Source: Bacillus sp. 522_BSPC (GTDB taxonomy: Bacteria > Bacillota > Bacilli > Bacillales > Cytobacillaceae). Taken from it: DNA of 63,046 bases. The translations under genes were made by a program, and so were the position numbers. Location: contig NZ_JVDT01000074.1 in the NCBI RefSeq assembly GCF_001076885.1, forward strand, positions 1 through 63,046, written 5' to 3'. This document shows positions 1 through 8,631 of the stretch, piece by piece. How positions within the stretch are numbered: position 1 is the first letter of the stretch; every line of letters begins with the position of its first letter. Below the pieces are notes generated by a model. It did not search any database, was not told the origin of the DNA, and was given only the letters and a program-made list of their open reading frames with translations.

Positions 1-87
1 AAATAGGATACATATCAGAGTGGTTACTATAAAGGCGCCTGGACTTCTCAAAAATTGCTTACATTTCCCCCATAATACAGCCTTCAT
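1..87 (-). CDS. ABC-2 permease, partial (LnrN-like, 5' end only)
   Basis: Only the first 29 codons lie in the window and the gene runs off the left edge. The ATG overlaps the stop of the preceding permease gene by four bases (ATGA), so the two are probably translationally coupled. The visible N-terminus has a short basic stretch (KCKQFLRSP) leading into a hydrophobic segment, the usual start of an ABC-2 type membrane subunit. The order ATPase, permease, permease matches the LnrLMN (YfiLMN) linearmycin exporter of B. subtilis. The identity is an inference from context. Confidence 0.6.
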   Translation of the reverse strand, partial: MKAVLWGKCKQFLRSPGAFIVTTLICILF

Positions 88-1337
88 CGAATCCCCCCTT
101 TTTTCCTCAAGATAATGGCACTAATCAAGAACAATGTAACAGAAAATAGAAGGATAGCCTTAATCTGTCCCCATAAATCTGGCAGTGAATAGCCTTGATA
201 CACTTTTAAATAAGCAGTAATGGCAGCTCCTCCTGGAGAATATTCTCCTAACGTCTCCATAAACCCACCAATTGCACTTACATTAAAAAAGCTCCCTCCA
301 ATAAAGGCGATGATAGGCACTATTAAGGAAGATAAAATCCTTTCCACATTTGGCGAATTGGTAGCAAAGGAAATAGCGGTTGCAAATGTTGCAAATGTTG
401 CTGCCATTACATTTATTGTCAAAGTAACCACTAAATGATTTAGCATACTAGGAAAAACTATACCGTAAATAGTAGCTGTTAAACTAAATAGAATAGTCAG
501 CTGTAAAAAGGACAAAATAAATGCTGCGAAAAATATTCCTAAAAAAAATATAAATTTCGGAACATTTGCGAGAAGTATTCGCTCATACATCAGCTCTTCC
601 TTTTGCTGATATGCGAAACCTGCTACTGTTGTAGAAATATAGAATACAAACATGACACACATTCCCACTCCATAATAAGCAAATGCACTAATATCTTTTT
701 TCTTTTCAAAATTTTTAATTTGTTCATCTGTTTTGATTTTTATTAACGCTGCATATTCGAGTTGAAGCTCTTCGGCAGTTTTTATATATACCCACTCTTT
801 TTGATAACTATCGATAATATCCTGGATAATGGTTACCTGAAGGGATTGCTTCTCCTTTGTCATTAGTGTCCAAGCAGGAATATCTGTTTCTTCCTTTAAC
901 AAATTCGCATAAAATTCAGCAGTAAATCCTTCTGGAATAACTAGCACACCATCAAAATCCTTTTCCTTTACCTTTGTCCGGTCACTAAATTCGGTAATGG
1001 ATAAAATATTCTTTAACTCTGGATTTCCACCGACTTCTTTAATAAATATTTCAATTGGTTGGAGTGATTGAATAAGTGCTATCTTCTCTCTCTTCTCCTG
1101 TTCACTTCTATTTGATTGGTTCACTATATCTATTGCTTTTTGCTGCCCTTTGTTTGCTTCATCCTCCACTACAACAGCAAGCTTTGCATGCACTTCCACT
1201 TCGCCGTTATTATCCAATGCCCCTAACGCACTTCCAAGTATGGTAATAAGCACAAAAGGCATGAGTAATAAAACAATAAGCTCCCTGGGTCTTCTCCAAA
1301 TCATCAATAACTCTTTCATTATCATTTGCAAGAGCAT
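84..1337 (-). CDS. ABC-2 type exporter permease (LnrM-like)
   Basis: A 417-residue membrane subunit of an ABC exporter. A first membrane segment (about residues 20-40) is followed by a large outside domain of roughly 180 residues rich in charged residues, then five or so membrane segments between about 220 and 410. This is the ABC2_membrane_3 layout seen in drug and lipid exporters. The start ATG has a strong site (AGGAGGG) seven bases upstream and lies 12 bases after the ATPase gene. The next permease overlaps its stop. With the ATPase and nearby kinase/regulator it resembles the LnrLMN system that removes polyene antibiotics in B. subtilis; the substrate here is unknown. Confidence 0.85.
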   Translation of the reverse strand: MLLQMIMKELLMIWRRPRELIVLLLMPFVLITILGSALGALDNNGEVEVHAKLAVVVEDEANKGQQKAIDIVNQSNRSEQEKREKIALIQSLQPIEIFIKEVGGNPELKNILSITEFSDRTKVKEKDFDGVLVIPEGFTAEFYANLLKEETDIPAWTLMTKEKQSLQVTIIQDIIDSYQKEWVYIKTAEELQLEYAALIKIKTDEQIKNFEKKKDISAFAYYGVGMCVMFVFYISTTVAGFAYQQKEELMYERILLANVPKFIFFLGIFFAAFILSFLQLTILFSLTATIYGIVFPSMLNHLVVTLTINVMAATFATFATAISFATNSPNVERILSSLIVPIIAFIGGSFFNVSAIGGFMETLGEYSPGGAAITAYLKVYQGYSLPDLWGQIKAILLFSVTLFLISAIILRKKGGIR

Positions 1338-1348
1338 TTTATACCCTC

Positions 1349-2284
1349 CTAATCTCTTAGCTGACGGCCAGTTAGATGCAAGAAAACATCTTCTAATGTC
1401 GGCGTCTCAATATTTACAGAGAGTACAGTTGTCTTCTGCTCTTCGGCAATTCGCAAAATATCTTTTAACAAATTTACTTGTCTTGGTACGATTACTGTAA
1501 TAACAGATTGTTGAATAGAGATGTTTTTAATATTTTCATGTTGACGGAGTGCTTCTGTAAATTCGTGTTTTATCATTTCTACCTTAATATTTATCGCAGT
1601 TTCTGCAGAAAGAATGTTTTTAATCTCCTCGTTTGTTCCGGAAGCAATAATCTCCCCATGATCCATAATATAAATCCGATCACATAGAAATTCTACTTCT
1701 TCCATATAGTGACTCGTATAAAGCACCGTTATTTGTCTCTCTTGATTTAGTCTTTTAACGGTTTCTAATATATAATTTCTTGATTGTGGGTCAATACCGA
1801 CAGTTGGTTCATCCATAATGATGATTTCTGGTTCATGTATGAGAGCTACGCCAATGTTTAATCTCCTTTTCATTCCTCCTGAAAAAGTTTTAACTAAGTC
1901 CTTTTCTCGTTCTTTTAAACCGATGATATCGAGAACTTCATCCACTCTCTTTTGTAAAATTTTTTTTGGGATCCGGTGCATTTTTCCGAAGAACAGAAGA
2001 TTTTCCCGTGCAGACAGATCCATATAAACAGCAATTTCCTGTGGAACGACTCCAAGTATTTTTCGTAACTTCTGGGGTGTTTTTAGGATGCTTTCATTAT
2101 TAAGTCGCACATCTCCATCATCAGGGGAAATTAAAGAGGATATCATGGAAATAGTCGTAGATTTTCCCGCACCATTCGGTCCAAGTAAACCAACTATTTC
2201 TCCTTTCTCTAAATATAAATTAACGGAATTCACCACTTGCTTCTGTTTATAAGCTTTAGATAGATTCATTATCTCTAACAACAC
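1349..2284 (-). CDS. ABC exporter ATP-binding protein (LnrL-like)
   Basis: A 311-residue nucleotide-binding subunit. It shows Walker A (GPNGAGKST, about residues 35-43), the ABC signature (FSGGMKRR, about 134), Walker B with catalytic Glu (IIIMDEPTVGID, about 154-165) and a switch His (TSHYMEE). The C-terminal extension of about 90 residues is typical of DrrA/LnrL-type drug exporters. The start is GTG or the following TTG, preceded by AAGGAT. It leads a three-gene operon with the two permeases and lies divergent to a CorC/HlyC-type gene. It energises export by dimerising at the membrane. Confidence 0.88.
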   Translation of the reverse strand: MLLEIMNLSKAYKQKQVVNSVNLYLEKGEIVGLLGPNGAGKSTTISMISSLISPDDGDVRLNNESILKTPQKLRKILGVVPQEIAVYMDLSARENLLFFGKMHRIPKKILQKRVDEVLDIIGLKEREKDLVKTFSGGMKRRLNIGVALIHEPEIIIMDEPTVGIDPQSRNYILETVKRLNQERQITVLYTSHYMEEVEFLCDRIYIMDHGEIIASGTNEEIKNILSAETAINIKVEMIKHEFTEALRQHENIKNISIQQSVITVIVPRQVNLLKDILRIAEEQKTTVLSVNIETPTLEDVFLHLTGRQLRD

Positions 2285-2329
2285 ACATCATCCTTTCTTT
2301 ATACAGAATAATGAAAAAAAACAGCGATT

Positions 2330-2378
2330 CCTATACCTAATGGTCATTTCTTTGCAAAAATAAAATGACTCTAGTCAT
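2330..2378 (-). promoter_or_regulatory. candidate promoter and response-regulator operator for the ABC exporter
   Basis: On the minus strand TTGCAA (2352-2357) and TATAGG (2330-2335) are 16 bases apart, a plausible sigma-A promoter. Just upstream lie two nested dyads, ATGACT-CT-AGTCAT (2365-2378) and GTCATTT/AAATGAC (2343-2349 with 2363-2369). NarL/LuxR-type regulators such as the one encoded at 3847-4497 often bind such dyads. The assignment to that regulator is an inference. Confidence 0.4.
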
Positions 2379-2447
2379 CAAAGCATATTTTCCATAAAAA
2401 AGGGTAAAACAAATAGGAAAGAAGCCGTTGGAAAGGAGCTGAAGAAT

Positions 2448-3767
2448 TTGGGCATTTTAGTCCTAGTCATCTTAATTGCTTTAAACGCTTTCTTTGCCGC
2501 AGCAGAAATTGCGCTCATTTCCTTGAATGACAATAAAATTAAACATATGGCGGATACAGGTCATAAGAAAGCTAAAATAGTTTATAATCTCCTATCAGAG
2601 CCTAGTAAATTTTTAGCTACCATCCAAATCGGGATTACGCTAGCTGGCTTTCTCGCCAGTGCCTTTGCAGCTGACAGTTTCTCTGGCCACTTAACAGATT
2701 TACTTTTAACAATGGGAATCCCCCTCTCTCAGGGACTGCTTGATTCTATTTCAGTCATTATTATTACTCTACTGCTATCCTATTTCACCCTTGTCTTTGG
2801 TGAATTAGTTCCAAAACGAGTTGCTTTGCGAAAAGCAGAAGGAATTGCTCTGTTCGCTGCAAGCCCATTAACGATACTTTCGAAAATAACAGCTCCTTTT
2901 GTCGCTTTTTTAACCTTCTCTACCAACATGGTTGCTCGTTTATTTGGAGTTAGACCAGATGATGAGGACGAAGAAGTAACAGAAGAAGATATAAAAATGA
3001 TGATTGATGTTGGAAATGAAAAAGGTAATATTGACGAAGATGAACGAATGATGATTCATAATATTTTTGAATTTGATAATAAAAATGTCACTGATATTAT
3101 GACCCATCGTTCCAATATGGTAGCAATCCCTTCCGATTACACATTAAAGGAGATAATAGCTCTTGTAAATCATGAAATGTATACTCGCTATCCTGTGTAT
3201 GAAGAAAATATCGACAATATTATCGGCATTCTTCATTCTAAAGATCTTTTAGCCTATATGGGGGAAGAAAATGACGCTTTTAAATTGCATGATATTATTC
3301 GCAAGCCCCATTTCGTATTGGAATCGAAGAGAACAGATGAATTATTTATACAGATGCAAAAAAACAACATCCTTTTTGCCATTGTCGTCGATGAATATGG
3401 AGGAACGGATGGAATTGTTACAATGGAGGATCTGATTGAGGAAATCGTTGGAAATATTTTTGATGAATACGATGAACCGAAGCCTCCTGAGATAAAAATT
3501 ATCGGTGAACATACCTATCTGCTCCAAGGAACAATTAGTTTAGATGATGTTCAGGAGTTGTTAAAAATCACCTTGCCGGTAGAAATTTATGATACATTAA
3601 GTGGGTTTCTAATAAGCAAGATTGGTTATATTCCAAATGAGCAGGAAAAACTCACTGTTACGTTCAAAAACTTTGAATTTCAGGTAGAAGAGATTGTAGA
3701 TCGCCGAATTAGTAAAGTGAAAGTAACAAAAATACTAGAAACGGAATCTCCGTTAAAACAATCGTAA
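2448..3767 (+). CDS. CorC/HlyC family transporter (DUF21-CBS-CBS-CorC_HlyC; MpfA/YhdP type)
   Basis: A 439-residue membrane protein with TTG start and AAAGGAG nine bases upstream. The N-terminal DUF21 domain (about residues 1-180) has four hydrophobic segments with the LVFGELVPK motif. Two CBS domains follow (about 210-330, containing MTHRSNMVAIP and the second-repeat signature VDEYGGTDGIVTMEDLIEEIVGNI). A C-terminal CorC_HlyC domain of about 80 residues ends the protein. In B. subtilis MpfA (YhdP) of this family exports magnesium. The gene stands alone on the plus strand between two parts of what is normally one contiguous antibiotic-sensing locus. Confidence 0.85.
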   Translation: MGILVLVILIALNAFFAAAEIALISLNDNKIKHMADTGHKKAKIVYNLLSEPSKFLATIQIGITLAGFLASAFAADSFSGHLTDLLLTMGIPLSQGLLDSISVIIITLLLSYFTLVFGELVPKRVALRKAEGIALFAASPLTILSKITAPFVAFLTFSTNMVARLFGVRPDDEDEEVTEEDIKMMIDVGNEKGNIDEDERMMIHNIFEFDNKNVTDIMTHRSNMVAIPSDYTLKEIIALVNHEMYTRYPVYEENIDNIIGILHSKDLLAYMGEENDAFKLHDIIRKPHFVLESKRTDELFIQMQKNNILFAIVVDEYGGTDGIVTMEDLIEEIVGNIFDEYDEPKPPEIKIIGEHTYLLQGTISLDDVQELLKITLPVEIYDTLSGFLISKIGYIPNEQEKLTVTFKNFEFQVEEIVDRRISKVKVTKILETESPLKQS

Positions 3768-3770
3768 AAA

Positions 3771-3826
3771 AAGCGTGTCTGTAATCACCATAGCATTTGG
3801 TTGAATACTGGACACGCCTTTTGTTT
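3771..3826. terminator. bidirectional rho-independent terminator
   Basis: The stem GCGTGTC (3773-3779) pairs with GACACGC (3811-3817). A T-rich run follows on the plus strand and an A-run precedes it, giving a T-run on the minus strand. It sits between the convergent CorC-type gene and response-regulator gene and can serve both. Confidence 0.75.
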
Positions 3827-3846
3827 GTTTGGCTTTGCATCCACTA

Positions 3847-4497
3847 TTAAATATAATCATTTCTCACTGCATAGATTGCTAATTGGGTTCGATCTCTTAA
3901 TTCTAACTTGGCTAAAATTTGGGTAATATGATTTTTTATAGTTCCAACAGATAATAATAATTCGCTGGAAATTTCTTTATTGGTTTTTCCTTGTCCAATC
4001 TTTTTCACAATATCTATTTCTCGCTTCGTCAAAGGAATGTTGTGGTTGTGGCTAAAAGCCTTCTCCTGAATAGCTTCTTTCTTTAAAAGCTTAGGCATTA
4101 ATTTAGCGGCAACTTGGTCATGTATCGAGATGCCACCTGATAAACAGCTCTTTATGCTATTTACTAAACTAACGCTATCTGTCGTCTTAAGGAGGAACCC
4201 ATTTGCTCCTTCTTGAAATGCCTGTATGGCATATTCCTCATCGTTAAATGTAGTCAGAATAAGTATTTTAATATGTGGATATTGCTGGCGAATTCGTTTC
4301 GTTGCTTCCATTCCATCCATAATTGGCATGCGGATATCCATAAGGATAATATCTACTATTGTTTTTTCTAATAAAGACAATACTTCTTTCCCATTTTCTG
4401 CTTCCGCAACAACGTGGATTTCTTCGTCTTGCTCAATGATCATCTTTAATCCATTTCTGACTATTGCTTGATCCTCCGCAATTAACACATGAATCAT
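3847..4497 (-). CDS. NarL/LuxR-family response regulator (LnrK-like)
   Basis: A 216-residue two-component regulator. The receiver domain (1-120) shows acidic residues in LIAEDQ, the phospho-acceptor in IILMDIRMP (about Asp54), the switch Thr (ILTTF) and the conserved Lys (LLKT). The C-terminal LuxR helix-turn-helix (about 150-215) has LTKREIDIVKKIGQGKTNKEIS and VGTIKNHITQIL. Its ATG overlaps the kinase stop by four bases. It probably activates the ABC exporter at 84-2284, as LnrK does for lnrLMN. Confidence 0.85.
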   Translation of the reverse strand: MIHVLIAEDQAIVRNGLKMIIEQDEEIHVVAEAENGKEVLSLLEKTIVDIILMDIRMPIMDGMEATKRIRQQYPHIKILILTTFNDEEYAIQAFQEGANGFLLKTTDSVSLVNSIKSCLSGGISIHDQVAAKLMPKLLKKEAIQEKAFSHNHNIPLTKREIDIVKKIGQGKTNKEISSELLLSVGTIKNHITQILAKLELRDRTQLAIYAVRNDYI

Positions 4498-5603
4498 TTT
4501 TCTCCCCTCCCAACAGGAATATTTCCTTGCAGGATAAATTCTCCATCTAATTGAAGAACCTCTAATTTCCCTTGTCCCTCCTCTATTCTTTTTGTCATGT
4601 TGTCTAAGCCAAACCCATAATGAAATGGATGCTTATGAATATATGGATTTCTAATCTCAAAAGTTAGATTTCCAATCGGAGATACACCTAGCGTAATATG
4701 TACGGCCTTTGAACTTCCATATTTCATGGCATTTGTTATTCCTTCCTGTATGGAACGATAAAGAACAGCATTTTGCTTATTGCTTAGATTGACTAGTAGT
4801 ACTCCTTGCTTTGTTGTAAAATGGACGTGAATATTGTTTTCACTTTCCAATTTTTTTATAAGTGCAATAATAGAAGCAATTCCACCAGATTCCCCCACTT
4901 GTAATAGTCGAACCGCCTTCCTTGTTTCTTCTAAGCATTCTTCTGTCATATCCTTCAGAATCCTATATTGTTCTTTATTCTCTTTAATCGAATATTGTTC
5001 GATTTGCATCATTAATGCTGTTAGCTTATGACCAACGGAATCATGCATTTCTCTAGCAATGAGATTCCGTTCTTCCACTCTTGCCGCATGTTCATTATGA
5101 TAGGATTGTCTTTTTTGTATACGATAATCGTTTAATAAAGATTCATATGTATCTCTGATTTGTAGATAATCTTTATCTAGCTCGTTTAAACGAATGAGTA
5201 AATAGGAGATTAACAGAAAAAGAGTGATCCAAATAAAAGGGACATAGGATGATATAATAATTCCTATTGCACTATTTATCAAAAACAATGAGCAAATTAT
5301 TATACGAAAAAAATTTGTTGATACGTATCTACCCACTTCCATCGTAAAATAAAGCATTAATAGGAAGAGATAGCCATGTAGCTCAACTTCTGTTACAAGC
5401 AGCGTTATATCAAGAAGAATCAAAATGAATAAAAAAGGAATGCTTTTTCTTTTAAAAACAGGTACAAGAAAATAAAATCCAAGAATAATAGCGAAAAGAA
5501 ATAATAGCATAGCGAAATTCCATGCATCTGTTCTAAAGGCTTGATATAAAGCTCCTATACAAAGGAGTAAAAGTATTCCAATGTTCATGGTAAGTACCTT
5601 CAT
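4494..5603 (-). CDS. sensor histidine kinase, HisKA_3 type (LnrJ-like)
   Basis: A 369-residue membrane kinase. About six hydrophobic segments fill residues 1-145, with little extracellular loop, so it may sense its ligand within the membrane. The dimerisation/phospho-acceptor helix follows (IAREMHDSVGHKL, His about 187). The HATPase_c domain has an N-box-like segment (QEGITNAMKYGS) and a G-box (YGFGLDNMTKRI). The start ATG is preceded by GGAGGC. It is co-transcribed with the regulator. In B. subtilis the homologous LnrJ responds to linearmycins; the ligand here is not known. Confidence 0.83.
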   Translation of the reverse strand: MKVLTMNIGILLLLCIGALYQAFRTDAWNFAMLLFLFAIILGFYFLVPVFKRKSIPFLFILILLDITLLVTEVELHGYLFLLMLYFTMEVGRYVSTNFFRIIICSLFLINSAIGIIISSYVPFIWITLFLLISYLLIRLNELDKDYLQIRDTYESLLNDYRIQKRQSYHNEHAARVEERNLIAREMHDSVGHKLTALMMQIEQYSIKENKEQYRILKDMTEECLEETRKAVRLLQVGESGGIASIIALIKKLESENNIHVHFTTKQGVLLVNLSNKQNAVLYRSIQEGITNAMKYGSSKAVHITLGVSPIGNLTFEIRNPYIHKHPFHYGFGLDNMTKRIEEGQGKLEVLQLDGEFILQGNIPVGRGEK

Positions 5604-5654
5604 GTATTGCCTCCATTTCTCCCAATACTTTTTAACGCTGAGCAGAATTAATTC

Positions 5655-5697
5655 TTTTGAAAAAAGGCTTGTAGAAATAATTCTTCTACAAGCCTTC
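5655..5697 (-). terminator. terminator of yisL
   Basis: A 13-bp perfect stem (5664-5676 with 5684-5696, AAGGCTTGTAGAA) with a 7-base loop is followed on the minus strand by a run of T. Confidence 0.85.
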
Positions 5698-5709
5698 AGA
5701 CTCTAAAGA

Positions 5710-6048
5710 TTAAATACTATATCCTATTACCAACACGAGAATAAAGGAAATAACCAATAAAATCCACAGTGTTTTCGTATTTTCTCCTTTTTTTGTGCGA
5801 ATAAGAACCATTTCAAGCATCCCAATCACCCAAATGCCGACTAGCATTTTTATTGTGTGCATGAAATCCATGCCTGTTTTTGCAAGCAAGCCAATTCCCG
5901 AACCAATAATCAGAATGTATACGACACGCAATACCATATGGAGGATTTTACTTCCCTTTTCTTTTCCAGCTTTATGTAAACCGAATGATATGGCAAATAG
6001 AACTAGTCCAATAATCCATGTCAGTACATGAGCATCTGTAGAACTCAT
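5710..6048 (-). CDS. yisL: YisL family membrane protein (DUF1516)
   Basis: A 112-residue protein with four predicted membrane segments and few charged loops, the size and layout of YisL. The start ATG is preceded by GGAGGGAG. It lies beside yisK, as in B. subtilis, and has its own strong terminator. Function is unknown in the family. Confidence 0.82.
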   Translation of the reverse strand: MSSTDAHVLTWIIGLVLFAISFGLHKAGKEKGSKILHMVLRVVYILIIGSGIGLLAKTGMDFMHTIKMLVGIWVIGMLEMVLIRTKKGENTKTLWILLVISFILVLVIGYSI

Positions 6049-6112
6049 ATATCTCCCTCCTTTTCTCCATCATTTTAACACATATCGTAACCTTCCTTCT
6101 ATTCGCGAAACA

Positions 6113-7018
6113 TCATACGTCCTTTATTACTTTATTAAAAAGGGTGCCGATTCCTTCAACAGCAATTTCAATCGAATCCCCACCCTTTAAAAAACGTGGC
6201 GGATTAAAGCCTTTCCCCACTCCAGCAGGTGTTCCAGTTGCAATAATATCACCTGGCTCTAAAGTCATTCCTTTAGACAATACATGAATTACCTCTTCGA
6301 TTGGAAAGATAAAATGCTTGGTATTCGACTTCTGTCTAATTTCACCATTGACCATTGTCGTAATATTTAATTCATTCGGATTCGGAATGCTGTCCTTTGT
6401 CACAATCCATGGACCCATCGGTGCACTTGTATCAAGGCTTTTTCCGATAAAAAATTGTTTATGTTTCTTCTGCAAATCTCTTGCAGTGATATCATTCAAT
6501 ATCGTATAGCCAAATATATAGTCCAATGCCTCCTCCTTCTTAATTCCTTTCCCTCTTTTTCCAATCACAACAGCAAGTTCACCCTCGTAATCAAGTTGTT
6601 CCGTTACTTCCCTATGCTCCAGAATGTTATCCGTATGTCCAATAATAGTTGTAGGAGCTTTCGTAAAGACCATTACATGCTCTGGAATATCCTCTTTACT
6701 TCCCATTTCAATTGCATGTTCCACATAATTTTTTCCTACACAAAAGATATTTTTTCTTGGTCTAGGAATAGGTGCTAGAAACTTCACTTTTTCCAGTGGG
6801 ATATAATAACTAGCATGGTCATTTTGTTCTTCTACCCAATGAATTAACTCCTTCACATTGTCCAAAAATCCTTCTTGTTCTATGCATGTAACAAGGTCTT
6901 CATCATATGATCGTTTTCCCGTACGTTTCTCTTCTACATCATTTAAGGGCAATATCCCTGCTTCTTCTACTAATCCTATAAATACTTTGTCATCAAATCC
7001 AACCGTTGCAATCTTCAT
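6113..7018 (-). CDS. yisK: fumarylacetoacetate hydrolase family protein YisK
   Basis: A 301-residue FAH-fold enzyme. The catalytic barrel has the family signatures ICVGKNY-type (FCVGKNYVEHAIEMGS), the metal-binding LDYEGELAVVIGK, GYTILNDITARDLQ, and the late TGTPAGVGKG. The start chosen is the ATG at 7018, which gives MKIATVGF and has GGGAGG seven bases upstream; a further in-frame ATG 21 bases upstream lacks a site. B. subtilis YisK has oxaloacetate decarboxylase activity and interacts with the cell-shape protein Mbl. The gene diverges from gerPA. Confidence 0.88.
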   Translation of the reverse strand: MKIATVGFDDKVFIGLVEEAGILPLNDVEEKRTGKRSYDEDLVTCIEQEGFLDNVKELIHWVEEQNDHASYYIPLEKVKFLAPIPRPRKNIFCVGKNYVEHAIEMGSKEDIPEHVMVFTKAPTTIIGHTDNILEHREVTEQLDYEGELAVVIGKRGKGIKKEEALDYIFGYTILNDITARDLQKKHKQFFIGKSLDTSAPMGPWIVTKDSIPNPNELNITTMVNGEIRQKSNTKHFIFPIEEVIHVLSKGMTLEPGDIIATGTPAGVGKGFNPPRFLKGGDSIEIAVEGIGTLFNKVIKDV

Positions 7019-7248
7019 TTTTTTCCTCCCATTTTTCAAACATGTAAGAAAATTATAAACTTTCTTTATTAATTTTCCAAATAAAAAAAGATTTGTTCAA
7101 ATAGAAGCAAAGTGAGCTTATCAACAGATAAAAAGAAATGAAAGGCTCTTTATAGAACTTCCCTTCCTTCTTGCTGTATTTCTTGTCATAGTACAACCAT
7201 TCATAAGAATAAAGTAGTTAGGAGAAGAATTTATCTGTATAGGTGAAT

Positions 7249-7276
7249 CACCTATTTTGCGGAGTTCCATAGTATG
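7249..7276 (+). promoter_or_regulatory. candidate sigma-K promoter of the gerP operon
   Basis: CATAGTAT (7268-7275) fits the sigma-K -10 pattern CATANNNT. An AC (7250-7251) lies 16 bases upstream at the -35 position. gerP operons are transcribed in the mother cell by sigma-K in B. subtilis and B. cereus. No sigma-A-like promoter stands out before gerPA. Confidence 0.5.
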
Positions 7277-7306
7277 TATAAGAATATTGTATAAAGGATG
7301 TTGAAT

Positions 7307-7528
7307 ATGCCAGCAATTGTTGGAGTAGCTCAAGTTATTTCAGTGGGAGGTAGCTCTATTTTTAATATTGGGGATGTATACAAAATGATGCCTATCTCTA
7401 ATGCGAAAACATTTTCTGGATCTGGCTCTTTTAATACAGGTGATGGATTAAGGGTTACTAACTATCGCAGTTCTACTAATACGTATGATAACGATGGACT
7501 GGATCAGCCAATCGCAGCAAATGCGTAA
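7307..7528 (+). CDS. gerPA: spore germination protein GerPA
   Basis: A 73-residue protein of the GerPA/GerPF family, starting MPAIVGVAQV with AAAGGATG upstream. An in-frame ATG three codons earlier overlaps the site. The family hallmark GSGSFNTGD is present at about residue 41. GerP proteins sit in the spore coat and are needed for germinants to reach their receptors through the coat. First gene of gerPABCDEF. Confidence 0.92.
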   Translation: MPAIVGVAQVISVGGSSIFNIGDVYKMMPISNAKTFSGSGSFNTGDGLRVTNYRSSTNTYDNDGLDQPIAANA

Positions 7529-7550
7529 GTAGACTAAAGGGTGATGTGTA

Positions 7551-7790
7551 ATGAATTATTTTATCCAACAATCGATAGTCATAAACACCATTAAAATTGG
7601 AGGTATTTCCAACTCCTCTGTATTACAAATAGGAAGTGCAGGTATTATTAAACCTGCTTCGTATTTATATAATACAGGCGGATTCACAGAATCAGCTCCT
7701 GAACTAAAACCAGATGAACCTGGTCCTAACGTAGCAGATGAGGAAACACTTTTCTCGCCTGCAGTTCCCTTGCAGTCTCCTCGAAAATAG
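7551..7790 (+). CDS. gerPB: spore germination protein GerPB
   Basis: A 79-residue protein with the GerPB hallmark of an N-terminal hydrophobic/polar strand pattern (IVINTIKIGGISNSSVLQIG) and a variable acidic tail. It starts 22 bases after gerPA with GGTGATG upstream. It belongs to the coat permeability system that lets germinants through. Confidence 0.88.
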   Translation: MNYFIQQSIVINTIKIGGISNSSVLQIGSAGIIKPASYLYNTGGFTESAPELKPDEPGPNVADEETLFSPAVPLQSPRK

Positions 7791-7817
7791 GTATTAAGGA
7801 AAAAAGGGGGGATAGAA

Positions 7818-8453
7818 ATGTCTTATGATTTTTACCAATATAGTGAAAAAATGAGCCATTATTTACAGCTGCTTGAAAAAAGAATAAAGGATTTAGAAAA
7901 ACAAGTAGCCACCCTGACCAATGAGATTACAACAATAAAAGAAAAACCAAGTGTTCATATTGAACGAATTGACTACAGTTTTGATCAATTAAAAGTGGAG
8001 ACACTGGAAGGTACACTAAATATTGGACTCAATCCAGAAGATTTAAGCAATATTGAAGAGCTAGCTATTAATCCGAATTCACCCATTAATCAACCACATG
8101 CTCCTTTCTATCCACCCATTGATCCAAAGCAAATGATGAATCGGTCCATGGATATTGAAGAAGAAATGAATCAATATATTCAATTAGAACTGCCAGACAT
8201 CATTCGAAAGAAGCAAATAGAACTAAATATGCCGGAAGAGGAATCATATATCTCTTTTATACAAGAGGATATTATCAAGCAAATGCCAACCAGAATCCAA
8301 TATTATTTACAGCAAGGTTCTAATCGTAAACAAAAGGAAGGCAAATTAACCAATGAAGATATTATCCAAGCCTTAAAGGAAGAAATGGAAAATGGAGTCC
8401 ATTTATTTTTAAGCCATATACCAGATAACATGAAAGGAAGTGGAAAAGAATGA
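7818..8453 (+). CDS. gerPC: spore germination protein GerPC
   Basis: A 211-residue soluble protein, the largest of the gerP set. Residues 10-50 form a coiled coil (LLEKRIKDLEKQVATLTNEI) followed by HIERIDYSFDQLKVETLEGTLNIGLNP, typical of GerPC. The start has GGGGGG upstream, and the stop overlaps the gerPD start (ATGA). Confidence 0.9.
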   Translation: MSYDFYQYSEKMSHYLQLLEKRIKDLEKQVATLTNEITTIKEKPSVHIERIDYSFDQLKVETLEGTLNIGLNPEDLSNIEELAINPNSPINQPHAPFYPPIDPKQMMNRSMDIEEEMNQYIQLELPDIIRKKQIELNMPEEESYISFIQEDIIKQMPTRIQYYLQQGSNRKQKEGKLTNEDIIQALKEEMENGVHLFLSHIPDNMKGSGKE

Positions 8454-8629
8454 ATTTTCAAGTATATAACCGAGAGCTTCAAGTTGGAAATATAAATATC
8501 ATCGGTGTTGCGAGCTCCTCTATTTGCTTGGTAGGAGATGCACAATCCATTCAATTGGCCTCTACATTCGATACACCCGCTGAATCACTAATAATAGGTC
8601 CATTTGTTCCACTGCATCCGAAAATTTAA
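8450..8629 (+). CDS. gerPD: spore germination protein GerPD
   Basis: A 59-residue protein beginning MNFQVYNREL and containing the GerP-type segment VGNINIIGVASSSICLVGDA. It overlaps the gerPC stop by four bases, so it is probably translationally coupled. Size and position match GerPD. Confidence 0.88.
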   Translation: MNFQVYNRELQVGNINIIGVASSSICLVGDAQSIQLASTFDTPAESLIIGPFVPLHPKI

Positions 8630-8631
8630 TC

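Noticed and set aside
7121-7333. minus-strand frame over the gerPA promoter region
   Set aside because: Overlaps the sigma-K promoter candidate and the gerPA start; no ribosome site or homology.
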